The notes: generated by a model from the letters alone, not told the origin. Shown: positions 8,604-17,823, numbered from the stretch's first letter. The stretch is DNA of 64,000 nt from Streptomyces corallincola (GCF_019104725.1 NZ_JAHRXF010000030.1:1-64000), one strand, 5' to 3'. Translations and numbers: made by a program.

Positions 8604-11600
8604 GTGGCAAAGGGCATTCGGGAACGCGAGTTCCAGAACTTGATGATCCAATGGTCCTTGCCAATGGGCTGGAACTTCACAGCCGGTAGGTCGCTGCCGC
8701 GTGAGACGACCCAGACTGTGATCGTCGGTCACCTGCGGGACGCCATCGTCCGGCTTAACCCTGAGGTGATCGACGGGTTCGACGTGGACGCCGTGGTCGA
8801 GGAGATCGTCGCCACGGTCAACGCCGTCGAGGGCGGGCTGGTACGGGCCAATGAGCAGGTGCTGAAACTGCTGCGCGGGCAAAAGGAGTTCCGGCACGCC
8901 GACGGCGCGTGGCACGCCCTGAAGCTCGTCGACTTCGAGCATCCAATCGCCAACACGCTGGTCGTGTCGGACGAGGTGACCATAACCATCCCTGGCAAGA
9001 CCCCCCGACGGTTCGACCTCGTCTACTGGGTCAACGGCCTGCCCCTAGTTGTCGTAGAGGTGAAGTCACCGACCGCGAAGTCCGGGTGGGCCGGCGCCGC
9101 CCGCGAGATCAACGAGGTGTACGCCACCGATTACCCATGGTTCTTCACCCCCAACGTCTTCGCCATCGCCTCCGACGGACTGAAGCTGCGATTCGGTGCC
9201 GCCGGTGCGCCCCTGAATTTGTGGCAGCCGTTCCGGTCCACTGCCGACGATGAAGCCCTTTCCGGGCAAGCCGACGTGCAACGCTCCGTCGAGCTGCTGC
9301 TCGCCCCGGCCACGGTCCTGGACATGCTCGCCAACTTCACCCTCTTCAGCACCTCCGGCGGCGGGGTGGACAAGAAGTACCTGCCCCGCTATCCGCAGAT
9401 GGAGGCCGCGCATCTGATCCACGAGCGGGTTCTGGCCGACGGCCGGAAGGGTCTGATCTGGCACCACCAAGGCAGTGGAAAGACACTGCTGATGGTGTTC
9501 GCCGCCTCCCTGCTGCTGGCCGACACTCGCACCGATTCGCCAACGATCATCCTGCTCTCAGACCGCACCGACCTCGTCCGGCAGACCTCTGGAGTGTTCA
9601 CCTCCGCGATGGGGGACGCCTACTTCCACCAGCCCGCCACTAGCAAGAAGCTGCGTTCCCTGTTGGCCGACGACGTACGCGGCGTTATTTCCACCACCGT
9701 CCACAAGTTCGCCGACGCCGGCAAGAATCTGTCGACCCGCCGCAACATCATCGTGCTGGTCGATGAGGCACACCGCACCCAGTCCTCCAAGGAGGACTCT
9801 CTGGCCGGACAGATGCGTGCAGCGTTGCCGCATGCGAAGTTCTTCGGCATGACCGGCACCCCGATCAGGAACCTCGCCACTGACACCTTCTCCCTCTTCG
9901 GCGAGGAGACCGACCCGGGCAGGGTGCTGCACCGATACTCGGTGTCCCGATCCCTGCATGATGAGGCCACCGTCCCGGTCATGCTGGACCCGCACCCGGT
10001 CACCTTCGAGATGAACGACCAAGAGCTGCAAGCGGAGTTCGACCAGTTCGCCGACGAATTCGACCTCGACGACCCCGACCGTGAAACCCTGTCCCGCAAG
10101 TTCGGACGCCTCACCTCGGTGTTCGCCAACCGCGGACGCATACACACGGTCTGCCAGGACATCGTGGACCACTACCTTGCCGGCGCCTACCGCAACGGCC
10201 TCAAGGCCCAGGTCGTCGCCTACAACCGTGAGCTGGCCGTGGCCTACACCGACAAGATCAACGAGCTGTTGGCCGGCTTCGAGGCGTCACAGGTGCTCGC
10301 CGAGGTCGGCAAGCATGGCCGGATCACCGCCGAGGTCAACATCCACGTCAAGGACTCCAAGGACGAGGACGCCGCCATGCGGCCCTACCGGCTCTCGGAG
10401 GTCGAGGAGGAGGAGCAGAAGCGGCGCTTCCTCGCCCCGGACGATCCGTTGTGCTTCCTGGTGGTGACCGCGAAGCTGATGACGGGGTTCGACGCCCCCA
10501 ACGAGGGCGTCCTCTACCTAGACAAGCCGCTGAAGGCCCACAACCTATTCCAGACGATCACCCGGCCGAATCGCACCTGGGTCTCCCCGACCGGGTTCGT
10601 GAAGACCTCTGGTGTGGTCGTGGACTACATCAGCCTGGCCGAGGAGGTCCAGCGGGCCGTCGTCGACCCCACCGCCGAGGGGACCTCTGGCAAGGGTGGA
10701 GGGTTCGTCACCGACGTGACCGACCTGGTCGCCGAGTTCCGCACCACTTTCGCCCGTATCGAAGACCTATTTGCGAACGTGGACGGCCTGGACCTGACGG
10801 TCCACGGGTACGAGTCGGTACGAGCCATTAACGTCTTCCTGGACGCCGACCCTGTCGCCGCCGAGATGTTCTCCAAGGACTACCGGCTCTTGGCCCGCCT
10901 GTACCCGCTCATCAACACCGACAAGCGGATCGCCAAGTATCGGGACGGTTTCGGGCTGTTCGGATCCGTGTACACCACCCTGTTCAAGAAGTCCTCCGAC
11001 GAGGAGAGGAAGGAACGCCTGGGCGAGCTGGGACCGCTGGTCTTGGAGATAATCAACGCTCACGTCCACTCCTTCTCTGTGGTCGCTTCTCAGGAGGAAC
11101 CCCTCGTCCTCGACGCTCAGGGCATCACCATCCTCAAGGAGCTGCTGGTCCTTGTCCGCCCCAAGTCCGGCAAGGACGACAGCGAGGACAAGAGGCCGCC
11201 GTCTGCGGCGGAGATCCTGGACCAGATCAAGGCCGCCCTCGAGAAGGGCGTCGAACCGGGGTCCGCGAAGTACACCGCCTTGGCAGAGCGGATCAGGCAG
11301 CTGCGGGACCGAATCATTCAGAACGCCCAAGACGCCCTGGAGTTCCTGGCCGAAGCACTCCGGGTCGCCCGTGCCATCGTGAACGCCGAGAAGCACCCCG
11401 ACGAAGCCGTCGTACTGGACGACGACCACGTGGGTGTCCTGTCGCGGATCATCCACGACCACGCGCCGCCCGGCCTCACCGTCACGGAGCGGAACCTGGC
11501 CGAGGAGATCGATCAGGTGGTCAAGCGCACCCTTGCCCAGTCATGGGACAACGCCGAGGCGCGCAACCGCGGCGTCCGCCGGGCCACCGCCGCGGTCTTC

Positions 11601-11681
11601 CGCCGGTACGTGTTGAAGCCGGTGGGGGAACCGTACGGCTCCACCGTCGCTTACATCGAAGCCCATTACCTCGTCGACTGA
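8604..11681 (+). CDS. hsdR: Type I restriction-modification system, restriction subunit
   Basis: The product is 1025 residues from GTG 8604, 3 bp after hsdS. It has an N-terminal PD-(D/E)XK nuclease domain (RFDLVYWVNGLPLVVVEVKS, about 135-155), then a superfamily 2 translocase with Walker A HHQGSGKT (about 285-292), VDEAHRTQ (about 386-393) and a later helicase motif TGFDAPNEG, then a helical C-terminus that contacts HsdM. It cleaves unmodified DNA after translocation. Full length with intact motifs, so the system should be active. A hairpin terminator follows. Confidence 0.95.
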   Translation: MAKGIREREFQNLMIQWSLPMGWNFTAGRSLPRETTQTVIVGHLRDAIVRLNPEVIDGFDVDAVVEEIVATVNAVEGGLVRANEQVLKLLRGQKEFRHADGAWHALKLVDFEHPIANTLVVSDEVTITIPGKTPRRFDLVYWVNGLPLVVVEVKSPTAKSGWAGAAREINEVYATDYPWFFTPNVFAIASDGLKLRFGAAGAPLNLWQPFRSTADDEALSGQADVQRSVELLLAPATVLDMLANFTLFSTSGGGVDKKYLPRYPQMEAAHLIHERVLADGRKGLIWHHQGSGKTLLMVFAASLLLADTRTDSPTIILLSDRTDLVRQTSGVFTSAMGDAYFHQPATSKKLRSLLADDVRGVISTTVHKFADAGKNLSTRRNIIVLVDEAHRTQSSKEDSLAGQMRAALPHAKFFGMTGTPIRNLATDTFSLFGEETDPGRVLHRYSVSRSLHDEATVPVMLDPHPVTFEMNDQELQAEFDQFADEFDLDDPDRETLSRKFGRLTSVFANRGRIHTVCQDIVDHYLAGAYRNGLKAQVVAYNRELAVAYTDKINELLAGFEASQVLAEVGKHGRITAEVNIHVKDSKDEDAAMRPYRLSEVEEEEQKRRFLAPDDPLCFLVVTAKLMTGFDAPNEGVLYLDKPLKAHNLFQTITRPNRTWVSPTGFVKTSGVVVDYISLAEEVQRAVVDPTAEGTSGKGGGFVTDVTDLVAEFRTTFARIEDLFANVDGLDLTVHGYESVRAINVFLDADPVAAEMFSKDYRLLARLYPLINTDKRIAKYRDGFGLFGSVYTTLFKKSSDEERKERLGELGPLVLEIINAHVHSFSVVASQEEPLVLDAQGITILKELLVLVRPKSGKDDSEDKRPPSAAEILDQIKAALEKGVEPGSAKYTALAERIRQLRDRIIQNAQDALEFLAEALRVARAIVNAEKHPDEAVVLDDDHVGVLSRIIHDHAPPGLTVTERNLAEEIDQVVKRTLAQSWDNAEARNRGVRRATAAVFRRYVLKPVGEPYGSTVAYIEAHYLVD

Positions 11682-11691
11682 CGGGCACGCG

Positions 11692-11721
11692 GAGGCCCGG
11701 CATTGGCGGTCGCCGGGCCTC
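11692..11721. terminator. Hairpin terminator between hsdR and the integrase gene
   Basis: GAGGCCCGG (692-700) pairs with CCGGGCCTC (713-721) around a 12-base loop, 10 bp after the hsdR stop. The integrase gene converges from the other side, so the hairpin may serve both. No attachment site or tRNA fragment is visible up to the integrase stop. Confidence 0.65.
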
Positions 11722-11806
11722 GTCACGCTGTGGGGACTGATTCACCCCGTGACGCTCACCTAACGGTGCGCCCCGGCGCATCGGCCCCTGATGGCATTCC
11801 AGGGCG

Positions 11807-13573
11807 CTACCACTCGTCGGTATCGCCGTACTTCCCCGGATTCCGAGCCCGGTCCACAGCCTGTGCACACGCTTCGGCGAAGGCCGTCTCCACGGCCGCC
11901 TTGTCCGTGCCCCGCACCTGAGCCTCGACCTCCTGGCCCGCGCCAAGGCGTCGCGCAGTGCGCCAGGCCGAAGCACGGTCGGTGTAACGGTCGGTCTCGA
12001 AGTCCCAGGCCGGCATCGACCGCTGCTCGGGAAGCCCGGTCGCAATGCGTTCGCCGCCGGGGAGGAACAGAGCGCGAGCGTGGAAGACCACGGCCCGCTC
12101 CGGCATGCGGTCGTAAAGGGCGCTCGCGCCGCCAGGGGCCTGGTGTTCCCAGCGCCAGCGGTCCCACGCCTCGACCTCGGCTGGGTGGTCGGGCCAGTCC
12201 TCGCTCCACCGTGCGACGACCTCGTCGGCGTGTTCGCGGTGGAGGAAGGGAACGCGCCGCTCGCCGAGGCGAGCGACGTGGACCACCAGCTCGGCGGGGA
12301 CGGGGCTCTGGCCGGTATCCGATGCGGCACTTCCCGCCACCTGGTCCGTGCCCCACAGCAGGCCACCGACCTTGGCCGCGGTGTCCTTGAGGACGCGGCT
12401 TGTCAGGTGCTGGTAGCGGCGGCGCATCCGGGCGGACTTGCCGGGTTCCCAGCCCATAATGGAGTCGACGACCGCGTCGGAGACGCCGAGGATGAGCAGG
12501 ACCGTCGCCGCGGTGTGGCGGGCGTCGTGGAGGCGGGCGTCGCGAACACCGGCGGCCTTCAGCAACTCCTTCCACTTGTGGTAGTCCGTGTTCGGGTTCA
12601 GGGGCTCACCAGTCGGTGAGGTGAATACGTATCCCTTCTCCGTCCACAGGTCACGGGCCCGTGCTCGCTCGCGAGCCTGCGCCTCGCGGTGCTGCCGGAG
12701 AAGCTGGAGCAGCTCGCCGGGGACGCCGATGGGGCGCTGGCCGGCGCGGGACTTGGCGCTCTTCGTTTCGCGGCGGGTGTTGATTTTCTGGGGGCAGTAG
12801 CCGGGCTTGCGTCCGCAGCGGTCTCCGCAGCCGTGCTCGTAGCGGGGCCGCAGGCGACCACGGCGTACGCGGATGACTCCGAGGTCGAAGTCGACGTCGT
12901 CCCACTGCATGCCGAGGACCTCGCCTTGACGGAGGCCGAGAGCGAGCGCGATCACCCAGCGGGCGGTGTTGCGGTGTTTGGCGGCTTCGGCAAGCAGGTG
13001 CTGAACCTCCTCGACCGTGTATGGCTCGACCTCTTCCTCTTCGACCTTGGGGGCCTTGGCGATGGAGGCCGGGTTCGATGTCAGGTGTTGGCGGCGCACG
13101 GCCTCGTTCAGTGCCGTGCGGATCGTGCGGTGGGCCTGGTGGGCGGTGCCGGCGGCGCTGCCGTTGTCCTGCATCTTCTTGTAGAAGCGCTCCAGATGCT
13201 CGGGGTCGAGCTTCTCCAGGCGGTGGGAGCCGAGACCGGGGATGAGGTGGTGGTAGACCGCCACGCGATAGCCGTCGATCGTGTTCTCGGCGACGTGCGC
13301 GGCAGCGATGTTCTCGACCCAGTGGGTGAGCCAGGTCGTCACGGTCCACGACTGGCCGACCTTGCGGATGGCACCCTTGTCGCGCTGGCGCTCCAGTTCG
13401 CGGACGGCCTTCGTGACTTCGGCGCGGGTCTTTCGGCCGACGTGACGGCGGTCCGGAGTGCCGTCGTCCTTGACGCCGACGGTGACACGGCCATGCCAGC
13501 GGCCGTCCTTACCGACGTATATGGACGAGGCGCCATTGGGCTGACGGGACTTGGGTGCGGAGTCGCGCGTCAT
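11807..13573 (-). CDS. int: Tyrosine site-specific integrase with long C-terminal extension
   Basis: The product is 588 residues. It has an AP2-like arm-binding N-terminus, a SAM-like core-binding domain (about 75-165), and a catalytic domain with Arg215 (ALGLRQGE), His349-x-x-Arg352 (LHDARH) and nucleophile Tyr387 (RRRYQHL). A Cys-rich insert (CGDRCGRKPGYC, about 249-260) may bind zinc. Related Streptomyces integrases end near residue 410; here about 175 extra residues follow with no motif I recognise. The start overlaps the xis stop (ATGA). It is the only intact integrase in the window, so the best candidate to act on the tRNA-Ser repeats, although copy 1 lies 6 kb away behind the restriction operon. 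Confidence 0.93.
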   Translation of the reverse strand: MTRDSAPKSRQPNGASSIYVGKDGRWHGRVTVGVKDDGTPDRRHVGRKTRAEVTKAVRELERQRDKGAIRKVGQSWTVTTWLTHWVENIAAAHVAENTIDGYRVAVYHHLIPGLGSHRLEKLDPEHLERFYKKMQDNGSAAGTAHQAHRTIRTALNEAVRRQHLTSNPASIAKAPKVEEEEVEPYTVEEVQHLLAEAAKHRNTARWVIALALGLRQGEVLGMQWDDVDFDLGVIRVRRGRLRPRYEHGCGDRCGRKPGYCPQKINTRRETKSAKSRAGQRPIGVPGELLQLLRQHREAQARERARARDLWTEKGYVFTSPTGEPLNPNTDYHKWKELLKAAGVRDARLHDARHTAATVLLILGVSDAVVDSIMGWEPGKSARMRRRYQHLTSRVLKDTAAKVGGLLWGTDQVAGSAASDTGQSPVPAELVVHVARLGERRVPFLHREHADEVVARWSEDWPDHPAEVEAWDRWRWEHQAPGGASALYDRMPERAVVFHARALFLPGGERIATGLPEQRSMPAWDFETDRYTDRASAWRTARRLGAGQEVEAQVRGTDKAAVETAFAEACAQAVDRARNPGKYGDTDEW

Positions 13574-13866
13574 GCGGCGGCCCCGAAGTCGGCGGCCGAC
13601 AGACGGCGGGCCATGAAGTCGTTAACCGCCTCGGCTGGGATGCGGCGCAGGCTGCCGATCTTGACGGAGGCGATCTCTCCGGAGGAGACGTACTCGTACA
13701 GCTTGGTGCGGCCGATGCCGATCCGGCGGGCCGCCTCGGCGACGGTCAGCGCGACCAGGGTCGTGTCGCCGACGGATCGCTGTTCGGCCATCAGGGCGCG
13801 CAGGGCGTCTTCGGGGACGTCCAGGAGCTGGGCTATCTGGGAAATGGGCAGGGCAGGCTGCGACAA
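13570..13866 (-). CDS. xis: Excisionase-like helix-turn-helix protein
   Basis: The product is 98 residues. The C-terminal half is a MerR-like HTH_17 domain (LTVAEAARRIGIGRTKLYEY, then KIGSLRRIPAEAVNDFM) as in actinobacterial excisionases. The N-terminal 35 residues are helical and not part of the usual fold. It overlaps int by 4 bp and is transcribed just ahead of it, so expression of both is linked. The expected role is to bend attL/attR and steer the integrase toward excision. An 18-bp motif shared with the replication gene promoter lies about 70 bp upstream. Confidence 0.85.
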   Translation of the reverse strand: MSQPALPISQIAQLLDVPEDALRALMAEQRSVGDTTLVALTVAEAARRIGIGRTKLYEYVSSGEIASVKIGSLRRIPAEAVNDFMARRLSAADFGAAA

Positions 13867-13934
13867 GGGGTGCTCCTACCACCGGCATCACGGCGTCGCG
13901 GGAGCGGCAACTCCCGTCGGCCTGGCCGGTAGTG

Positions 13935-13952
13935 TCGTTCAGGGATGGATGG
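13935..13952 (-). promoter_or_regulatory. Shared 18-bp operator upstream of xis-int
   Basis: Read on the minus strand this is CCATCCATCCCTGAACGA, ending 69 bp before the xis start. The identical 18 bp occur on the plus strand at 14771-14788, about 60 bp before the replication gene, in the same orientation relative to its gene. Two exact copies at matching distances indicate one regulator controlling excision and replication together. Confidence 0.7.
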
Positions 13953-13957
13953 GTGAT

Positions 13958-13983
13958 CGTTCGGCGACAGGGGTCGCCGAACG
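13958..13983. promoter_or_regulatory. 10-bp inverted repeat between XRE gene and xis
   Basis: CGTTCGGCGA (958-967) and TCGCCGAACG (974-983) pair perfectly with a 6-bp spacer. It lies 45 bp downstream of the XRE gene and directly upstream of the 18-bp operator. Without a T run it may be an operator rather than a terminator. Confidence 0.5.
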
Positions 13984-14028
13984 TTGGGTCTCTCGGCGTT
14001 CGTAGCGCCGGGAGAGGGCAATGACCGG

Positions 14029-14568
14029 TTACTCGCCGGCGGGTGGCTGCCCCTGATTGCGGTGGTGAGCCCGGGACGGGTGCATGCGTCTCATCAGGGC
14101 TCGTTCTTCGAGCCGGAGGAGTTCATCGACCTGCCCTCTTCGCTCGGGCCCCTTGTCCGCGTAGGCGTTGAGTTCCCTGTCGATCTCGCTCAGATGCATC
14201 TGGTTGCGGTCGATCGCCGCTCGCAGTTGGTGGTACTCACGCGTCATCTCGACGTACTCACGAGCGAGCTGGCGGACGCGAGGCGTGGCCAGCTCCCCCG
14301 GCGGCCCGGTCAGGTCATGCATGGTGATGTCGAAAACCTTGCAAAAGCCGAGCGCTTCATCGAGGTTGACCCTGCGGCGGGGTTTGCCGCTCTCGATACG
14401 CCAGATCGCCGACTGGTTGATCGGATGGCCGGCAGTAGCCATCTCCTCGGCAAGTTTCACCGTGCTCCAGCCCCGGACCTCGCGCTCCAGTTTGATGCGT
14501 GCGGCGACATGTTCCTCCGGTACCGGACGCCCAGGGCCGGCGCGCTCCGCACCTTCCTCATCGCTCAT
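14029..14568 (-). CDS. XRE-family helix-turn-helix regulator
   Basis: About 179 residues from ATG 14568, which has GGGAGG 6 nt upstream; an in-frame GTG two codons earlier is less likely. The HTH domain occupies about residues 20-80 (WSTVKLAEEMATAGHPINQS, then WRIESG). The C-terminal half is charged and probably coiled (YVEMTREYHQLRAAIDRNQM). The gene sits between the xis-int operon, reading the same way, and the divergent replication gene, so it is the likely switch of the element. The intergenic strip upstream has repeated GTTGCGG/GTTGCCG motifs that could be its own operator. Confidence 0.85.
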   Translation of the reverse strand: MSDEEGAERAGPGRPVPEEHVAARIKLEREVRGWSTVKLAEEMATAGHPINQSAIWRIESGKPRRRVNLDEALGFCKVFDITMHDLTGPPGELATPRVRQLAREYVEMTREYHQLRAAIDRNQMHLSEIDRELNAYADKGPERRGQVDELLRLEERALMRRMHPSRAHHRNQGQPPAGE

Positions 14569-14847
14569 TCGCACCTCCCTTCACGCGACAACGGTCCACT
14601 GGGGCCAGCGTCCGCAACTAAACCTCGTTGCGGAACGAAATGCAAGCCGTTGCGTTGCCGAAAATCTCGGCTATGGTCAAGGTCCGCCGTACAGCGGTGG
14701 ACGGATCCGCACACGCAAGCGGCCCCGGTGCTACGAACACCGGGGCCGAAGTAGAGGCTCCACCGCACAACCATCCATCCCTGAACGATCGAAACCGGCA
14801 CCGGCCGGGGTTGCCGCCCCGTAATGGCCTGCCGGATGAGGAGCTCT
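14569..14847. promoter_or_regulatory. Divergent control region of the element
   Basis: Spacer of 279 bp between the XRE gene (minus) and the helicase gene (plus). It carries GTTGCGGAAC/GTTGCCGAAA-like repeats at about 14623-14670, near the XRE promoter, and the 18-bp shared operator at 14771-14788. No gene is visible. Confidence 0.5.
14771..14788 (+). promoter_or_regulatory. Shared 18-bp operator upstream of the helicase gene
   Basis: Exact second copy of CCATCCATCCCTGAACGA, 60 bp before the ATG at 14848. The sequence after it (TCGAAACCGGC here, CACTACCGGCC at xis) is also alike, which suggests two promoters of common design under one activator or repressor. Confidence 0.7.
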
Positions 14848-16368
14848 ATGCCTCAGGGTACGGCCCTGCCGCCCCAGATGCCATCCCACTTCGACGACGC
14901 CCCCGCGTTGTCGGAGCCGCCCTACAGCATGGATGCCGAGTGCGCGGTGCTCGGCGCCTGCATGCTCTATAGCCGTGTGATCGACACGGTCCGGCCTGTC
15001 CTGGGCGATGACGCCTTCTACCGGCCCGCGCACGAGACGATCTGGCGCGCGCTGCTCGCCCTGCACCGTGAGGGCAGGCCGACGGACCCGATCGTCCTGG
15101 CCGAGCTGCTCACAGGACAGGGGGACCTGACGCGCGTCGGTGGTCCCGCCTACCTGCACCAGCTCGCACGCATGCTCTACGACGAGGGCAGTGCGGAGTA
15201 CCACGCGGAGATCGTCCGCAAGAAGGCGGACCTACGCCGTCTGCTCGCCTCCGCCGTGCGCACCGTGCAACGGGCTCAGGAGCCGGGTGCCGATCCCGAG
15301 GCGATACGCAGCGAAGTAGAAGCGGAGGTGCGTGCCGAGCGCGAGCGAGCGCTCGCCTCGGGCCAGGGACGCTTGTCCCGCTTCGCCGTCGACGGGTGGG
15401 CCTTCGTCAGGGAGACCGGCGCGGACGCCGAACCCCTGTGGGGCACACGCGAGAAAACCGTCTGGGCCCCCGGTGAGAGCCTGATGATCGTCGGTGCTCC
15501 CGGCGTCGGCAAGACCACTCTGGCCCACCAGGTGGTCTTCGCCCGCCTCGGGCTGCAGGAGACGGTCCTGGAGATGCCGGTCGCCCCCAGCAGGCGGGTG
15601 CTCTACCTCGCGATGGACCGACCCAAGCAGATCGCCAAGGCCATGAACCGGCGCGTCTTCCCCACCGACGAGAAGATCCTGCGCGAGCGGCTCGTGGTCT
15701 GGGAAGGCCCACTGCCCGCCACACTCGACAAGGAGCCTGACCTCCTCGCCGACCTCGCTGCCGCACACCAGGCCGACACCATCGTGATCGACAGCCTCAA
15801 GGACGCGGTCAGCACGATGGTCGACGACAGCCTCGCTGTCGCCTTCCACAACGCCCGCATGCGCGCCCTGCGAGGCGGCGTGGAGATCATGGAACTGCAC
15901 CACCAGCGCAAGGCCACCGCCGACGCCCCGCGCGGCCAGCGCCCCAGCCTGGACCAGGTATACGGATCCACCTGGATCACCGCCGGCGCGGGCAGCGTCC
16001 TGTTCGTCGCCGGCCGGGCAGGCGACCCCGCCGTCACCCTGCACCACCTCAAGACCCCCACGGGGGAAGTCGGCCCCCTGGACGTCACCCACGACCACGT
16101 GCGCGGCACCACCACCCTCGACCCCACCAAGGACCCCGCCGTCCTGCTCCGCAACGCCCCCAACGGGCTGACCGCCCGCGACCTGGCGACCGTCCTCATC
16201 GGAGGCGGCGAGCCCGACCGCGCCGACGTGGAGAAGGCGCGACGCCACCTGGCCCGCCTCGTCGACAACGGCCTGGCCGCCAAGGCAGACGGGATCGCCG
16301 GAGGAGCCGGTGGCGGGCAGCAGACCCGCTACTACGCCACCGCACGCCACCTCACCGCCGTCGGCTGA
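14848..16368 (+). CDS. DnaB/RepA-like replicative helicase of the element
   Basis: About 506 residues. The N-terminal part is a DnaB N-terminal domain (DAECAVLGACMLYSRVIDTV, about 28-130). The centre is an AAA_25/RecA-type ATPase with Walker A VGAPGVGKTT (about 222-231) and Walker B TIVIDSLKDA. A winged-helix-like tail ends the protein (ARDLATVLIGGG). ATG 14848 follows GAGGAGC; the frame extends only slightly upstream. Such DnaB-N/AAA_25 fusions act as replication or helicase proteins of actinobacterial mobile elements. The iteron field begins directly after it, which fits a replication module. Confidence 0.8.
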   Translation: MPQGTALPPQMPSHFDDAPALSEPPYSMDAECAVLGACMLYSRVIDTVRPVLGDDAFYRPAHETIWRALLALHREGRPTDPIVLAELLTGQGDLTRVGGPAYLHQLARMLYDEGSAEYHAEIVRKKADLRRLLASAVRTVQRAQEPGADPEAIRSEVEAEVRAERERALASGQGRLSRFAVDGWAFVRETGADAEPLWGTREKTVWAPGESLMIVGAPGVGKTTLAHQVVFARLGLQETVLEMPVAPSRRVLYLAMDRPKQIAKAMNRRVFPTDEKILRERLVVWEGPLPATLDKEPDLLADLAAAHQADTIVIDSLKDAVSTMVDDSLAVAFHNARMRALRGGVEIMELHHQRKATADAPRGQRPSLDQVYGSTWITAGAGSVLFVAGRAGDPAVTLHHLKTPTGEVGPLDVTHDHVRGTTTLDPTKDPAVLLRNAPNGLTARDLATVLIGGGEPDRADVEKARRHLARLVDNGLAAKADGIAGGAGGGQQTRYYATARHLTAVG

Positions 16369-16381
16369 CCCCGCAGCGGAC

Positions 16382-16580
16382 TCGCGTGAAGCGTTCACGC
16401 GACCGTTCACGCGACCCCCACGCCCAGACACCGCCGTGAACCACTCACAGCGTGCACGCAGACCACAAAACCGCAGGTCAAGCGATCACGCGAGCGCTCA
16501 CGCCGTTCACACGCCCTGGCGTTCACGCGCGGGGCCCCCTTTAGAAGGGGGCCCGCGTGAACGCTCCCCGCGTGAACGCC
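16382..16580. repeat. Iteron-like repeat field (TTCACGCG / CGCGTGAA), candidate replication origin
   Basis: Eight to ten copies or near-copies of the core TTCACGCG occur in both orientations, including 16382-16391, 16391-16401, 16402-16413, 16503-16514, 16519-16530, 16555-16564 and 16570-16579. A GC-rich hairpin with loop AGA lies among them at about 16527-16556. The field sits between the helicase gene and the membrane-protein gene. Repeats of this density are typical iterons of a replication origin; a multi-site operator is the alternative. Confidence 0.65.
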
Positions 16581-16630
16581 TCCCCTCCCCACCCCCAAGA
16601 ACCCCAGCGCGATACCCCCGGAGACCCGAC

Positions 16631-17737
16631 TTGCCCTCCCCTGCCCCGACAACTCCGGCTGCCGTACCGCCGCAGACACAGGATCCGCGCCGGCACCGCA
16701 CCGCTCCCACTCGCCCCGGCAACCAGATCTCCTCGGTCCTCGGAGGACATCGCACGAGCCGCAGTGGTCGCTTCGCCATCGTCGCCGGCCTGATGATCGT
16801 CGTCCTGATGGCCTTCCGGGTCTCCTGGAACGCGCTGTCCGACGTGGCCCGCGCCATCGGCGTCGACTCCACCGCCGCCCTGCTCTACCCGATCGTCGTC
16901 GACGGGCTGATGGCCCTCGCGCTGGTCGCCACCCTGGTACTGACCGGTGCCGACCGAAGGTTCGCCCTGAGGGTCCTGGCCGCCTACACGATCGCCAGCC
17001 TCCTGCTGAACTACGTGCACGGACTCATCCCAGCCCTGCACACCACGCCAACGCGGTGGGGCCGACTGGCCGACTGGGCACCCGCGAACTTGGCCCTGGT
17101 GCTGCTGGCGACCTCGCTCCCGGTCGGATCGATCTACTTCGGATCGGACCTCGTGGCGAAGGTGCTGCACCACAACCCCGAGTCGGGTGACCGAGCCGAC
17201 GCGGCCCCGGCCCAGTCGGCAAATCGGCAAGCTGACGAGCAGGCCGCACGGTCGAGCTCTGACCAGGCCGAATCAGCACAGTCCACCGAGCCGCTCGTCG
17301 TGAAAGTCGCCAAGCCACCCGTCACAAGGCCGACCGTGGCCGACGAGTCGGCCACCACCACCCGACCGACCCGACCGACCGCCGCCACGGAGCCGACCGA
17401 AACCTTCCTGCATCCGGTGACGACCGGTCGGCTCCCCACCACCGCCGGGTCGACCGCCGACCGTGCCCGTCCCCGTACCGACGGCGAAGTCCTCGACGAG
17501 GCCCGGCTCCTGACCGCCGACTGGAGCGACGACCGACTGACCGCCGAGCGCCTGCGCATCGAACTGGGGGTCGGCCAGAAACGCGCCCGCGACGTACGCG
17601 ACAAGCTGCGGGCCGAGCGCGGACTGGCCGAGCCCGCCGCATACAGCAGCTCTGAGACCGAGCCTCTCCACGGACACAGCGACACCGCCTCCCAGCAGCA
17701 AAGGGAACCCGGCACAGCCCCCGTCAGCGCCGCCTGA
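16631..17737 (+). CDS. DUF2637 membrane protein (element-associated)
   Basis: About 368 residues from TTG 16631, which has CGGAGA upstream; the frame is open to 16310 but that part overlaps the iterons. After a short Pro-rich start come four hydrophobic helices (about residues 50-165: FAIVAGLMIVVLMAF, LLYPIVVDGLMALALVATLV, LRVLAAYTIASLLLNYVHGL, LALVLLATSLPVGSIYFGS), the DUF2637 pattern. A long Thr/Ala-rich cytoplasmic linker leads to a winged-helix-like tail (LTAERLRIELGVGQKRARDV). DUF2637 proteins are common in Streptomyces plasmids and integrative elements, where a transfer or spread role is suspected. Confidence 0.75.
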   Translation: MPSPAPTTPAAVPPQTQDPRRHRTAPTRPGNQISSVLGGHRTSRSGRFAIVAGLMIVVLMAFRVSWNALSDVARAIGVDSTAALLYPIVVDGLMALALVATLVLTGADRRFALRVLAAYTIASLLLNYVHGLIPALHTTPTRWGRLADWAPANLALVLLATSLPVGSIYFGSDLVAKVLHHNPESGDRADAAPAQSANRQADEQAARSSSDQAESAQSTEPLVVKVAKPPVTRPTVADESATTTRPTRPTAATEPTETFLHPVTTGRLPTTAGSTADRARPRTDGEVLDEARLLTADWSDDRLTAERLRIELGVGQKRARDVRDKLRAERGLAEPAAYSSSETEPLHGHSDTASQQQREPGTAPVSAA

Positions 17738-17823
17738 CCCCGCACCCGAGCAGCCAAGCGCGAAACACACAGGGCCTCGGCAAGCAAAACGGCCAGCACC
17801 AGCACTCCACGGAGAACCGATCC

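Noticed and set aside
11722..11806. Attachment site beside the integrase gene
   Set aside because: No tRNA fragment or match to the TGGTCTCA repeats; the nearest copy is at 5338.
16310..16630. N-terminal extension of the DUF2637 protein
   Set aside because: The frame is open but overlaps the helicase end and the iteron field; TTG 16631 has the ribosome site.
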